From: a virus
Strand: one strand, 5' to 3'
IMG/VR virus record: IMGVR_UViG_3300013094_000246
Span: 1-25,837 of that record
Length of the DNA: 25,837 nt
The notes under the pieces were generated by a model. That model did no database searches and was not told the DNA's origin. It saw nothing but the letters and a program-made list of their open reading frames with translations. How positions within the stretch are numbered: the stretch's first letter is position 1; each line of letters starts with the position of its first letter. The position numbers were made by a program, and so were the translations under genes. Shown one piece after another: positions 7,472-17,100 of the stretch.

Positions 7472-7520
7472 ACATTAATTATCTGTACACGATACTACTG
7501 TTGATATTTTAGAGGTGAAA

Positions 7521-7542
7521 ATGGCAGAACTAAGTCTGCCAT
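7521..7542 (-). terminator. Rho-independent terminator ending the virion-cargo block
   Basis: The minus strand reads ATGGCAGA, loop CTTAGT, TCTGCCAT, then TTTC. The perfect eight-base-pair stem with a six-base loop begins four bases after the stop of the 488-residue protein gene. The U tract is short, so termination may be partial. Confidence 0.65.
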
Positions 7543-7546
7543 ATAA

Positions 7547-9013
7547 TTAGCCTCGAGCTATTTTTAACCAGCGAGAAAGCTCGTCTGATTCTTTAACACT
7601 GGATGTTGCATCTAAATGTTGTTGATCCATACCAGTTTGTAATCCACTTGCACCTAATGCTTTGTCAAGAGCTACTTGTGCTCTTGATAGTGCTTGACTG
7701 TGACCGTCATTATCTTCGGAATCGTTATCTGCAATATCTCGCATTAAATCTTGAATTTGTTTAATTAATGCAGAATTATCTGTTGTAGGTGCAGGTGCTG
7801 TTGGTTTTGCAGGTGTATGACTTACATTTGGAATAGTAGAACCAGTTGGTGCTGCCGATGCATGTGCTGGCTCATCTTTTTCGCCAGTGAAGAAATCTGC
7901 AACATTTTTTCCTAATTTTGCGCCAATATCGTGTCCTGCCGCTCCACCACTGATTGCTCCTATAGCCGCTCCAGCAGGACCAGCAAGTGCACCTGTTGCT
8001 CCGCCTAATGCGCCTAATCCGGCAGCACCTAATCCGCCACCGATTGCTTGCCCCCAATTGCGAGCAGAGCCAGTCCACTTTTCATTAGCCGCTTCTGCTA
8101 CATATCCAAAACTTTCAATTAATTCTTTAGAAATGTTTACACTTTCTTCCCAGTTAGCGTCCGTATCTTTCATACCGAAATTCTTAGGAATTTGATATGC
8201 TTGATTAACACCATGTTTAGCACCCCATTTAGCTGAATTAGGATTACCAAACGCGGCACCTCCAGCAGTATTTCCCCAATCGTTGCCGCCTGACCCAGAA
8301 TCAAATGTTCCAAAAATTTTATCAACAACAGCTTTAAATCTTGGATCTTTCATGGCTGTTTGTGTTTCTGGACCCATACGTCCATCTGCACCGTATTTAG
8401 GTAATGCTTTAGGATCTATTGCTAAAATAGCATTTTGTAATGCTTTTATTTTTGGATCAACTGGCGATAATTTTTTAGTTGTGTTATCGATAGTTGTATT
8501 GGTTTTAGAAGCACCTGCACCACTTCCAGATTTTTCTAATTGACCAACTAAATCATTTAGTTGTGCAATTTTGATAGAATAGTCATCTCCTTTTGGTGCA
8601 ACTTTATCTGCAACAGGTGCATCAGGAACTTTAGCTTTATTTGCTTGAACATCGGGTGTTTTTAATTTTGATAGATCGACTTTAGTTCCTTGATCCATTG
8701 ACATACCAAGAAACTTATTTTTAATTTGTTCACCTGCACCTGTTGAAGCTAATGCCTTTGCTAAATCTGGAGCATAGCGTTGTATCCAATCGCTTGGCAT
8801 AATTTTTGGTATTGGGGTACCACCGGCTTCTCTTGCACTTGCTACATCCATATACTTAACCATACCGTCTTTGCTATCAATAAATGCAGGTGCACTTGTA
8901 TTATCAGTATATTTTTTAATTGTGTCGATGTCTTGTGATCCACCAGCTGTGTTAGGAATCATTGCTCCAGCATCTATTGCATCCAACTTTTCCATTAAAT
9001 CTTTTAAGTTCAT
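7547..9013 (-). CDS. Virion-associated candidate with PG-binding-like segment and glycine-zipper region
   Basis: 488 residues of low complexity with three recognisable parts. Residues 184-225 (VDPKIKALQNAILA through YGADGRMGPETQTAM) fit a peptidoglycan-binding-1-like helix bundle, with the typical DGxxGPxT motif. Residues 321-370 are a long Gly/Ala zipper of the kind seen in membrane-inserting proteins. The C-terminus ESDELSRWLKIARG is a short amphipathic helix, and a similar peptide begins the 76-residue protein of this block. A wall-binding plus membrane-inserting combination suits a protein ejected with the DNA or acting during entry. This is inference. It is the last gene of the block, 11 bases after its neighbour. 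Confidence 0.6.
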   Translation of the reverse strand: MNLKDLMEKLDAIDAGAMIPNTAGGSQDIDTIKKYTDNTSAPAFIDSKDGMVKYMDVASAREAGGTPIPKIMPSDWIQRYAPDLAKALASTGAGEQIKNKFLGMSMDQGTKVDLSKLKTPDVQANKAKVPDAPVADKVAPKGDDYSIKIAQLNDLVGQLEKSGSGAGASKTNTTIDNTTKKLSPVDPKIKALQNAILAIDPKALPKYGADGRMGPETQTAMKDPRFKAVVDKIFGTFDSGSGGNDWGNTAGGAAFGNPNSAKWGAKHGVNQAYQIPKNFGMKDTDANWEESVNISKELIESFGYVAEAANEKWTGSARNWGQAIGGGLGAAGLGALGGATGALAGPAGAAIGAISGGAAGHDIGAKLGKNVADFFTGEKDEPAHASAAPTGSTIPNVSHTPAKPTAPAPTTDNSALIKQIQDLMRDIADNDSEDNDGHSQALSRAQVALDKALGASGLQTGMDQQHLDATSSVKESDELSRWLKIARG

Positions 9014-9024
9014 TTTACTATCCT

Positions 9025-10539
9025 TTATTCCTTAGGTACACAGTTAGGAACCGTACGTCCGCCTTTTTTCTTAGTGCCTACTGGATGATACCCTTTCCAG
9101 CACGGGTTTGAATTTTTTAGTGTGCGTTTTTTTGCGTTGGCTTCTTTGATTGGATTAGGTTCTTGAGATTTTTTTTCTTGTTTGGCCTTCCATTCTTTTT
9201 CAAATTCTGCTTTGGCCTGTTTGGCACGTTCTAAACTAGCTGTAGATTTTGCCTTTTCACGATCCCATGCACGACTTAATTTTACTTGTGCTGATTGGCC
9301 TTCATCTAAGTCGTTTGCAATAGCTTTTTTTATAATGTTAACAACATTAGGATTTGCTTTTAGCTGATGTAGTGTATGCTCGGCATGAGCTTTATCTTTG
9401 AATCCGCCTTGTACTACTGCCCATGTTGGTGTACCAAAAAATTCGCCGTGGGGATACCATATCTCTGATTTTCCAGTATCTGTACGATCTACAACTTTTA
9501 ATTTAGTTGGATCTATTTTTTCTTGGCTATGTTTATTTGCTTGAGTTGCTGCCATCATTTGTTTATGTGATTGAGCCGCCGCTCTGTTTGCGGGATTAGG
9601 TTCTTGACCAATCATATCTCTTAACAAATCAGCCCAACTCCAACCTTCCATTTCTGGATCGTGAAATTTTTCATCAAACCATTGGGTAACTTCGTCTAAA
9701 TCTTCTTCTACAAAATACTTTGGAATAAAACCTTTTTTCTCGGCAATATCAATCATGTAACTTAGCAATGTATTGTCACTTGCATTTGCAAAGTGTTCCT
9801 TAGTATCAGGATCCATTTTTTTAAGAATATCCATACCAAACTTAAATGCATGTTTATAACCAGGCATATTATCAAAAGTCATTGTGGTATTTGGATCGTA
9901 TGACTGCGGTTTTGCATCTTGACGATTGCTCATCGATTTATTCATAAAGTTTAAAAACTTAGGATCATGCGCTTCATTAGACATAAGTCCTGGACCTCCC
10001 GGTCCTGGAGTAAAGCCGATAGTATGCCCTGGAATCTCGTGTTCTTTAACTTTTTTATGCTTCATAGCATTACTAAGTTGTTTAGTACCAGTATCTGCTT
10101 TGTTAAACTCTTTAGCAACTGATTGTTTGATACCTAACTTTTTAGCAAACTTAGGATCGTGTGCGGCAGCAGCCATAGTACGTGCTTGTTTTTCGCTTGT
10201 ACTTTTTTCACTAATAACTTCGCGGCCTTCTTTCATTAATACACGTTCGGCAATAACACTTGCATACTGATTCATGAGTTGACGTTTATGAGCTTGCTCT
10301 TCTATATGCTCTTGGTTGACTTCTTGAAAAAATTTATTAAGGAGTGAAGGTTTACGTTCTACAACCGGAGCAGGTTCTTTTTGTTGATAGTGTTGCATTG
10401 CCATTTGTACTGGCAAACTAACTTTATGAGGATTAGCTCCTTCAGTAACAACTTGAAGGAACTTTTTCATATCATTTGCGCCTTCTACAGGATTAGTAGA
10501 GGCATTATCTATCGCCTGTAGTATGCGCTTCATGTCCAT
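9025..10539 (-). CDS. Marine T4-like virion-type protein with NPCWKGY...PNCVP tail
   Basis: 504 residues, hydrophilic and rich in Lys, Gln and Ala. The N-terminus MDMKRILQAIDNASTNPVEG continues to KKFLQVVTEGANPHKVSLPV, with VTE-G at 31-34 as a possible prohead-protease site. A middle part around 355-410 (SEIWYPHGEFFGTPTWAVV) looks like a small folded domain. A Lys-rich helix covers 415-470. The C-terminus NSNPCWKGYHPVGTKKKGGR then VPNCVPKE is a two-cysteine motif that I recall from many marine phage head-region proteins. No enzymatic motif is visible. It sits five bases after the preceding gene. A capsid core or internal head protein is the most likely role. Confidence 0.55.
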   Translation of the reverse strand: MDMKRILQAIDNASTNPVEGANDMKKFLQVVTEGANPHKVSLPVQMAMQHYQQKEPAPVVERKPSLLNKFFQEVNQEHIEEQAHKRQLMNQYASVIAERVLMKEGREVISEKSTSEKQARTMAAAAHDPKFAKKLGIKQSVAKEFNKADTGTKQLSNAMKHKKVKEHEIPGHTIGFTPGPGGPGLMSNEAHDPKFLNFMNKSMSNRQDAKPQSYDPNTTMTFDNMPGYKHAFKFGMDILKKMDPDTKEHFANASDNTLLSYMIDIAEKKGFIPKYFVEEDLDEVTQWFDEKFHDPEMEGWSWADLLRDMIGQEPNPANRAAAQSHKQMMAATQANKHSQEKIDPTKLKVVDRTDTGKSEIWYPHGEFFGTPTWAVVQGGFKDKAHAEHTLHQLKANPNVVNIIKKAIANDLDEGQSAQVKLSRAWDREKAKSTASLERAKQAKAEFEKEWKAKQEKKSQEPNPIKEANAKKRTLKNSNPCWKGYHPVGTKKKGGRTVPNCVPKE

Positions 10540-10543
10540 GGTA

Positions 10544-12451
10544 TTATCCTAATAGGCGTTGTGTCAATGCACGGATTTGATCGACTTCGCGTGATTCGAC
10601 AATTGTTGGTTTTTCAGCACGAGTTAATCGTTGCAATTGATTTTGCATACGAGTAAACTCTGTAGATTCTTTAACAGTTTCTTTTTTCTTGTCAGCAACT
10701 GCTTTCTTCATTGACTCTTTTTTGTTACCGTCTTTGTCCATGTCTAGAAAATCTGGTTTAGCAGCCTTTGCTTTTTCTGCAACATAAGCAGTAGTTTCTT
10801 TAATGTTTTTCCACATAGCGGCTGCGGCTACTTTTTCGCCTTTCTCTTTGCTACCGTATTCTTTAGCGGCTTTAGCGGCTAGTCCTTTAAAACCTTTACC
10901 TGGCTTACCAATGTCACCACCTGCTTTAGCTTTCTTAACTACAACAGACTTCTTAGCGGCACTTAGTCCTACGCTTGGTTTACCTTCTTTTAAACTTTCG
11001 TCTATGCCTAGATGATAAGCCAATCTATCAGCAATAAATTCACCAGCGTCAGCATCATAGTTTCTTATTTCACCATTGGTAAAGTAATAATCCCATAAAG
11101 CGTCTTGGAGATCACGATCTAATTCGCCGCCTTGTTTGAAATGCTCCACTTCTTTGGGATAATGACTCAACAGTCGATCTAAATTTTCGCTGATGCGTTG
11201 TTTTGTGCTTTCGTCATACTTGTTATACTTGGCTTTAACTGGCTCCAAACTCTTGCCTTCTTTACCAGCTTTGGCTAGAGCCTTCATGCCTTCCTTGCCG
11301 TATTTCATAACACCTTTAGCGGCACGACTCATTGTCTTATCAGTGGATTCGTGCATGCATGAACATTTTTCCATCATCATACCGCACTCATTGCATTTTT
11401 GTCCTTCGTCCATTTTGCCAGCTTTTTTAGCGGCACGGATTCGGCTACCTAAGTATTCATCTTTTCCACTTTCAATTTTGCCATCTTTGTCGTAGTCTTT
11501 CTTTGCCATCTTACTTTTGGCTTCCATCATCATAACACCACACTCATACATTTGACCATTATTTAAATGTGGATGAGTATGACAGCATTCTCCCATAGCA
11601 CCGTGAGTAATAGTACCACCGCATGACTCACATGCTTCTTTATGATGCATAGCTAGTTCTAAATTACCTGATTTGTGATGTTTAGCATATTCACATGCAT
11701 GATGATGAGCCATTTGTGCTGGACTCATTTTAGCTTCATTTGTAGTAGTCTTGCCATCTTTATGGATAGTCTGCTTGCCTGGATTGGCCTTACCCCATGC
11801 TTTGGATTCTTTCTCGTCAGCTTTATCCATTGCACGTTCACCTGCTTTGTCGGCGCTAGAACGAGCTTTAGCATGTGACTTTGTACGGTCTTTACTTGCA
11901 TCATATGGCTCGTCGCTGAAACGATCTGTATTACCTTTATGAGTGATTGTACTACCTTTTTTAGTAGTTGTGCCACCGGTGCTACTACGTTTTTCGTAAT
12001 CGCCATTTGCATCGTCTTTTGTTTTTTTCCAATCAAACGCATTTTCTGAAACTTTATCAGCATGTGCCTTTTTAAGTTCTTTAACTTTAGCTTTAGCCTC
12101 TAATAACCAACCTTTAAGTGCTTGTTTGCGACTTTCATTCATTGGCATTGTTTCTAGCTGATCACTATACTCACCAATTTTCTTTTCGTAAGCCATATAG
12201 TGATAAACACTAGCAATGTTAGTAGCAGCCATAGTAATTTTAGCTTGTACCCATGCTTCTAATTGTTCATCATCAGAAATATGATCTTGTAGACTAGTTG
12301 CATATGATGCTAATTTAATTAGCTCTTGCTTGGCCATTGCGCCTTCTTGATCTCCGTGATCTGTTATAGGTTCTTCTGCGCCTATATCAGGTGTTTCTGC
12401 ACCCATATCTTGATCCATTTCTGTATCCATATTGTCTAAATTTGCTGGCAT
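10544..12451 (-). CDS. Large virion-type protein with His/Cys-rich centre and DxDxDG loops
   Basis: 635 residues. The acidic N-terminus is followed by a predicted helical segment 38-130 (KQELIKLASYATSLQDHI, NIASVYHYMAYEKK). The centre 248-366 is rich in His and Cys: HHHACEYAKHH, ACESCGG, ECCHTHPH, YECGVMMM and CNECGMMMEKCSC, suggesting bound zinc or another metal. Two calcium-loop-like motifs occur, DYDKDGKIESGKDE at 319-332 and DMDKDGNKKE at 570-579. The Lys/Ala-rich rest recalls scaffold or internal head proteins of marine T4-like phages. The C-terminus VDQIRALTQRLLG is a short amphipathic helix. It lies in the virion-cargo block, 28 bases after the upstream gene, with a possible late promoter there. 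Function unknown. Confidence 0.55.
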   Translation of the reverse strand: MPANLDNMDTEMDQDMGAETPDIGAEEPITDHGDQEGAMAKQELIKLASYATSLQDHISDDEQLEAWVQAKITMAATNIASVYHYMAYEKKIGEYSDQLETMPMNESRKQALKGWLLEAKAKVKELKKAHADKVSENAFDWKKTKDDANGDYEKRSSTGGTTTKKGSTITHKGNTDRFSDEPYDASKDRTKSHAKARSSADKAGERAMDKADEKESKAWGKANPGKQTIHKDGKTTTNEAKMSPAQMAHHHACEYAKHHKSGNLELAMHHKEACESCGGTITHGAMGECCHTHPHLNNGQMYECGVMMMEAKSKMAKKDYDKDGKIESGKDEYLGSRIRAAKKAGKMDEGQKCNECGMMMEKCSCMHESTDKTMSRAAKGVMKYGKEGMKALAKAGKEGKSLEPVKAKYNKYDESTKQRISENLDRLLSHYPKEVEHFKQGGELDRDLQDALWDYYFTNGEIRNYDADAGEFIADRLAYHLGIDESLKEGKPSVGLSAAKKSVVVKKAKAGGDIGKPGKGFKGLAAKAAKEYGSKEKGEKVAAAAMWKNIKETTAYVAEKAKAAKPDFLDMDKDGNKKESMKKAVADKKKETVKESTEFTRMQNQLQRLTRAEKPTIVESREVDQIRALTQRLLG

Positions 12452-12474
12452 GAGTATACTCCGTTATTCTTCAT

Positions 12475-12482
12475 ATATTTAG
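12475..12482 (-). promoter_or_regulatory. Possible T4-type late promoter (CTAAATAT)
   Basis: CTAAATAT on the minus strand lies 24 bases ahead of the 635-residue protein gene, overlapping the stop codon of the gene before it. It resembles the T4 late box TATAAATA in its TAAATA core. Evidence is the short motif plus position only. Confidence 0.3.
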
Positions 12483-13135
12483 CGTCTTTTGATGACTTGT
12501 GCTTCGTTCTTAGGACCGCCAAACAAGCTAGTTCCTTTAATATCTAATCCGTTTTTAGCTGTTCCGTCGCTATTTTTAGGTTGTACTACTTTAGGTTGTG
12601 GTGGCGCTTTCGTTCCAGAACCTGTACCTGGACTACCTGTATAACTTCTTTTACCACGTGCCTTACCTGGACTTAGTTGCGGAGCATCTACTGTACCAAT
12701 GTTGGCGGCACTTGTAGCACCTGCTGTAGCAGTTTCTTTAATATTTTTCTTTTTCTTTTTAGCGATAGCAATAGCGGCCTGTTGTGCGGCATTGGCAGCT
12801 TCCGCCACACCTTGTTTCAATCTATGTTTAATACTATTAATACGCTGTGCTAGACTGTGATGTTTAGTATACACACTATGATCATCGCTGTATTGATAGT
12901 TAGGATCAAATTGAGCTTCTAAATGTCCTAATTCTTGTTCTAAATGAAAACGTTCTTCTGAGCTTAATTCTCGAGAAACATGCGCAGGAGCATTAGCTCG
13001 TTGTGCTATCATATCTTGTGTGCGCTGGCGCTCTTCATCAGGAGTACCGCGAACGCGGTGTTTAATTCCTTTATCTTTAAGAAATGATTTAAAATCATCG
13101 CCTAAACTTTCGCCGATTAATTCTCTTAATTTCAT
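12479..13135 (-). CDS. Putative prohead-targeted protein, unknown function
   Basis: 218 residues, hydrophilic. The N-terminus MKLRELIGESLGDDFKSFL contains IGE-S at 7-10, which fits the [LI]xE-[AGS] cleavage rule of T4-like prohead proteases. Residues 55-110 form a charged helical region (SSEERFHLEQELGHLEAQF). Then comes NAAQQAAIAIAKKKKKN, and a Gly/Pro/Thr-rich disordered tail. No enzymatic motif is visible. The ATG overlaps the stop of the 76-residue gene by four bases. Targeting to the capsid interior is inferred from the leader and from its neighbours. Confidence 0.55.
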   Translation of the reverse strand: MKLRELIGESLGDDFKSFLKDKGIKHRVRGTPDEERQRTQDMIAQRANAPAHVSRELSSEERFHLEQELGHLEAQFDPNYQYSDDHSVYTKHHSLAQRINSIKHRLKQGVAEAANAAQQAAIAIAKKKKKNIKETATAGATSAANIGTVDAPQLSPGKARGKRSYTGSPGTGSGTKAPPQPKVVQPKNSDGTAKNGLDIKGTSLFGGPKNEAQVIKRR

Positions 13136-13362
13136 TTTTTAATTCCTCTAAATCCTGCACCAACAGCACGTTCGCCATTCATAAACTTGGGTAAACTAAA
13201 CCACAACTTGAACCATTCTTCAGTTCCAGGCTTGATGTTTTGCTCACGCATGATCTTTGCTTTCTCTGTACCAGTTATACTGATATTACTTCCGCCATAA
13301 GGTTGTAAGCCCTTAAATTCATTAATACCTGCTAACTTCTTAAGACGTGCTATTTCATCCAT
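13132..13362 (-). CDS. Small virion-block protein with DEIARLKKLAGI leader
   Basis: 76 residues. It starts MDEIARLKKLAGINEFKG, an amphipathic helix followed by INE-F, a weaker candidate prohead-protease site. The rest (KAKIMREQNIKPGTEEWFKLWFSLP, GAGFRGIKK) contains a short Trp-rich segment. I do not recognise the family, though DEIARLKKLAGI-type peptides recur in marine phage structural proteins. Start and stop are fused to both neighbours (TAATG with the Dps gene, ATGA with the next), so it is translated with them. Confidence 0.6.
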   Translation of the reverse strand: MDEIARLKKLAGINEFKGLQPYGGSNISITGTEKAKIMREQNIKPGTEEWFKLWFSLPKFMNGERAVGAGFRGIKK

Positions 13363-13802
13363 TATTTAAGACTCGCTCTCAACATCCAACTGTGCTTTTT
13401 ATGTGCATCTTGACGATCTGCTAAGAAGTTACTTAGACCGTGATCACCGGCAGCTTCGGCCATATCAAATGTAATACGGAAAATTTCTGCCATTTTATCG
13501 CTGTCTGCTAACAATTCTTTTAACATATCGCTCCACTCTAATACAGCATTTTCATCATTAACTGTTGTCAACATACTGAATTTTTGCAAACTAGCTGGAG
13601 TGTAAATTTGTAAAGCACGTAAATGTTCTGCAAATGTATCAATACTTCCATATACTTCTGTATAAATGCGTTCAAACAGTTCATGCAACTGAGAAAATAA
13701 AGGACCTTCTACATTCCAGTGAAAATTATGACTCTTAAGATAAAAACTAAATTCACTAGCAAATGCAGTTTTTAATGCAAGATGATATTTGTTATGTTCC
13801 AT
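13362..13802 (-). CDS. dps: Dps-like ferritin (DNA-binding protein from starved cells)
   Basis: 146 residues forming a four-helix ferritin-like protein. The Dps signature is clear: SHNFHWNVEGPLFSQLHELFE, then DTFAEHLRAL. By spacing, all the ferroxidase ligands are present: H28, H40, E44 (Asp in Listeria Dps), D55 and E59. Dps proteins form 12-subunit shells that oxidise and store iron with peroxide and often coat DNA. It lacks the long Lys-rich tail that gives some Dps proteins DNA binding, and it has no obvious prohead-protease leader. Its stop overlaps the start of the next gene and it starts one base after the preceding stop, so it is an integral member of the virion-type operon. Protection of DNA from oxidative damage in the infected cell or in the capsid is plausible; which one is unknown. 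Confidence 0.88.
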   Translation of the reverse strand: MEHNKYHLALKTAFASEFSFYLKSHNFHWNVEGPLFSQLHELFERIYTEVYGSIDTFAEHLRALQIYTPASLQKFSMLTTVNDENAVLEWSDMLKELLADSDKMAEIFRITFDMAEAAGDHGLSNFLADRQDAHKKHSWMLRASLK

Positions 13803-13803
13803 T

Positions 13804-14181
13804 TTATATACCGTACTTGTTCTTTTTAGGTTTAGCTACAGGACTAGTTTTATTGCCACCCTCTGGTTCTTGGCTCTTTTTCCAGGGTAGTACTTCGTGA
13901 TCTTCTGTAGGGATAACTTTTTTAGCATCTTTAAACATATTGTGTTCTACTTCACTAAACGGATGTTGTGTCCAATATGGTCCCATCCAGCTTTCGTGCG
14001 GAACATCCTTAGGTATATTACCGTTTCCATCCATAGTTCCAACTACAATACCCATGCGCATTTGATGATAGCTAGGATAGTAGCCTCCTGGATCACGAAC
14101 TTTTCGTGTGCCCTGCGCCGCAGATGCATGATTTTCGTGGTGTTTACCAGTATGTTCGATAATAAATTCTTTAGCTCGCAT
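13804..14181 (-). CDS. Putative prohead-targeted protein, paralog of the C-terminal domain of its neighbour
   Basis: 125 residues. The leader MRAKEFIIEHTGKHHENHA has IIE-H at 7-10 as a candidate processing site. A GYYPSYHQMRMGIVVGTM segment and PFSEVEHNMFKDAKKV follow, and the protein ends SPVAKPKKNKYGI. The last 132 residues of the 1051-residue protein just upstream show the same order: MRAQEFMRKKLDEG, YMQYRFGMAMG, PFSDADVEKVKAAAK and SPVAKPKKNRFGI. The two are therefore paralogous. The start codon overlaps the stop of that gene (TAATG). No catalytic motif is visible; a small virion or internal head domain is the best guess. Confidence 0.65.
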   Translation of the reverse strand: MRAKEFIIEHTGKHHENHASAAQGTRKVRDPGGYYPSYHQMRMGIVVGTMDGNGNIPKDVPHESWMGPYWTQHPFSEVEHNMFKDAKKVIPTEDHEVLPWKKSQEPEGGNKTSPVAKPKKNKYGI

Positions 14182-17100
14182 TATATTCCAAATCTATTTT
14201 TCTTAGGTTTAGCAACTGGACTTATAACATTAAGACCTTCGTCGTGTTCGTAACTAGGTCCGTTACTAAGATTTGTAATAGAACCTGCACCCATAGATTT
14301 AGCTGCCGCTTTAACTTTTTCGACATCTGCATCACTAAACGGTGAAATTAAAGGGTCACCGCTCATTGCACCCGCTCGAGGCATGTCAGGATTGCCCATA
14401 GCCATACCAAAACGATACTGCATATAAGGACTACCGTTGGCTTTATTCATACTAATATTAGGCACACTCATAGCATTATGCAGACCTGATATAAGATGAG
14501 GATGGAATTTTTCACCCTTACCTGCATAAGGTACATCGCCTTCATCTAATTTCTTTCGCATAAATTCTTGTGCTCTCATTTCTCGTATTATCCTATTACT
14601 TTCTTTTATATTTAGCGGTTCTTCGGTGGGCTGTTGTTTAGGGGAAATGCCCATACCTCGACGAGTAACATTCATTAAATGTTCAATCCAGGCAGGAGAT
14701 AATTTAGTAGCACCAAAATTTCCACCATTAAACGCATCGTTCCATATGGCAAATGCTTGTTCTGGACTATCAATCTTTATACTGTTTCTTAATTGTGTAA
14801 AACTTACTCCGGTTCCTCGAGGAGTTGGTTCTAATTTAACATCAACATGTTCGTATCCTTGGAATTTATTAACAGCATTCATCAACGCATTAGCAATACT
14901 CATACCTTTTTGATCTTCTCCTACCATAATGATAATATTATCATATCTAGGAGGTTTTCCTGGACGAGGTTGTATTAGTTCATGCTTGATTTTTAAAGTT
15001 AGTGTTCCACCTTGTTCTGTAACTGCACTGATATTTTTAGCATATTGCGGATATAACATATGCCATGTTTTAACTTTATCTGCAACTGGAATAGGATCAT
15101 TTTTACCTACAGCATTTCCAATGAACAAATAAGGATCTCCGCCTACTTCTTTAGCCTTATTGATTGCATAATTAAATAGTTCTTGATGTCCTTTATGTCC
15201 AGCAAAACTACCAATCGCAACTACCGCAGTTTTGCCATCGGTTTTTGTTCCTACTGCTAGTCTTCTTTGTTGCGCGGCTTGCTTTGCTGCCATTTTCTCG
15301 GCTGTTTTGGTAGCAACTACATCCTTAAACATATCTGTAGTTACTTTGACAGGACCGTTACGGCTATTAAGAATAATACCTTCATAATCTTGGCCTAGCA
15401 TATCTCTACCAACAATATTAGGATGTGATATTATCATATCAGCCAATTTTTCTTTCATTGGTTGAATTACTGTGTTGGCTTCTTGTTTAGCCGCACGTTT
15501 ATTGCTTAAAAGCATATCTCTTAGTGCGCCAAGATTTGCTAAAGGATCAATAACACCTGATGCATCAATATCACCATTTGTGGTTAAACTATTATCGATA
15601 AACATAGTTGAACCTATTTGTTTTAATGATTTTAATGTTTTTACAATATCATCTTCATTCGGATGTTGTTCACCTGTACTAGAAACTTGAACAGTGAATG
15701 GAACTAGTGCTAATTCAACACCTTGCGGTAATTTATTATATTTGACACTAACAAATTTAAGTTTACCATCGATTTCTTCTGCCATTGGTACATATAAAAC
15801 TTCTACATGAACTTTAACATCTTTTAAAAAATCTGGTCCTAATTTGCTATCGATATCTGCAATAGTTTGAATTACTTGGTCATACAGTCTATCGTATTTT
15901 TGAGCACGATCTAATTGCCAAGGATCAGTGATACCTTGCTCTTGTGCCCATGCCATACTTGCACCTGGTTCAAATATTGGACCTAATTTTTGAGGTTCGT
16001 AAAAAGGTCTTCCTGATGCATCTTTACCAAAACGCCCACCTAACCCATCGACTTTGACATTCATAGGAATGTTCCCTAAGTTAAGTCTATCGTTACTATC
16101 TTTTAATTCATCTAACAAATCTAAAAAGTCAATGTCTTTCATTTTTTGTAAATGAACTGCACCTTTACGTTTACTTTGAACTACACCGTCTTCATTTAGT
16201 GATTCACTTACTCTTTTATAGTTACTATAATAAGTTTGCGTCAATTGATTTAAATCTGCAGGTTCGGGTAGTTGCAATGCGGATAACATTTTATCTACGG
16301 CAGCTTTCTTTTCAGCGGCATCTCTATTAGGGTCGTTTTTATATAATCCTTGAGCACCTGGTCCATACAATTTAACTAAGAATCCTTTTAAAACGGTTTC
16401 CTTTTCTTCAGGTTGCAGTACAGCATTCATTATTTCTAATATACCGACAAACGACCAAAATTTAGGTACTAGTTTTTTTATTTGTCTATGATTAATCCTA
16501 TCGCCAAACAATGTAGTTAAAATTCCGGAAACATCGTTATTATATCCACTTGGTGGTAATGCTTTCATTACAGGTAATCCATGTTTTACCATGGGCGCAT
16601 TTGTAGCAGGATCTATCACAGGAGTATACTTAGGACGTAAACCACCACCTTCTTTTGAACTAACTGCAAAACTAAACATATTATCACGAACTGGTGCTTT
16701 GCCTTTAGTCGTATAAAATTCTTTGTTGCTAAGTGATGCTAGTGCTTGTATAATCCATTTATGGAATACACCTTTAATTCCGTGCTGTAAATCTTCCCAA
16801 GCACTTGAGTGACTAAATTTAGCCCAATCAGTTGGTTTGTTGTCTTTATAGTCGACAAATTCTAAATCAATTTGAACTTTAATAGGAGGATTTTGAAACT
16901 CCCATAAACTAAGATATTGTTCATTACCTCGATCAAATCCTAAGAATTTTGCACCTGCAATACTTTTACCTTGTATTGCTGTTAAGAATTGTTGTACTTG
17001 GGGTGCTAAGTCTTTATTAACTTGTGTATCTATATCACCGACTTTAGGTTTAATACGAACAAATTCTTCATCTGATATGTTTGTATTAAAAAAATGTAAA

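Noticed and set aside
7887-8195. Plus-strand open frame opposite the 488-residue protein
   Set aside because: Ala/Pro-rich antisense shadow of a Gly/Ala-rich coding region; no family resemblance.
11725-12063. Alternative minus-strand frame inside the 635-residue protein
   Set aside because: Overlaps completely with a long, better supported gene and shows no domain or start signal.
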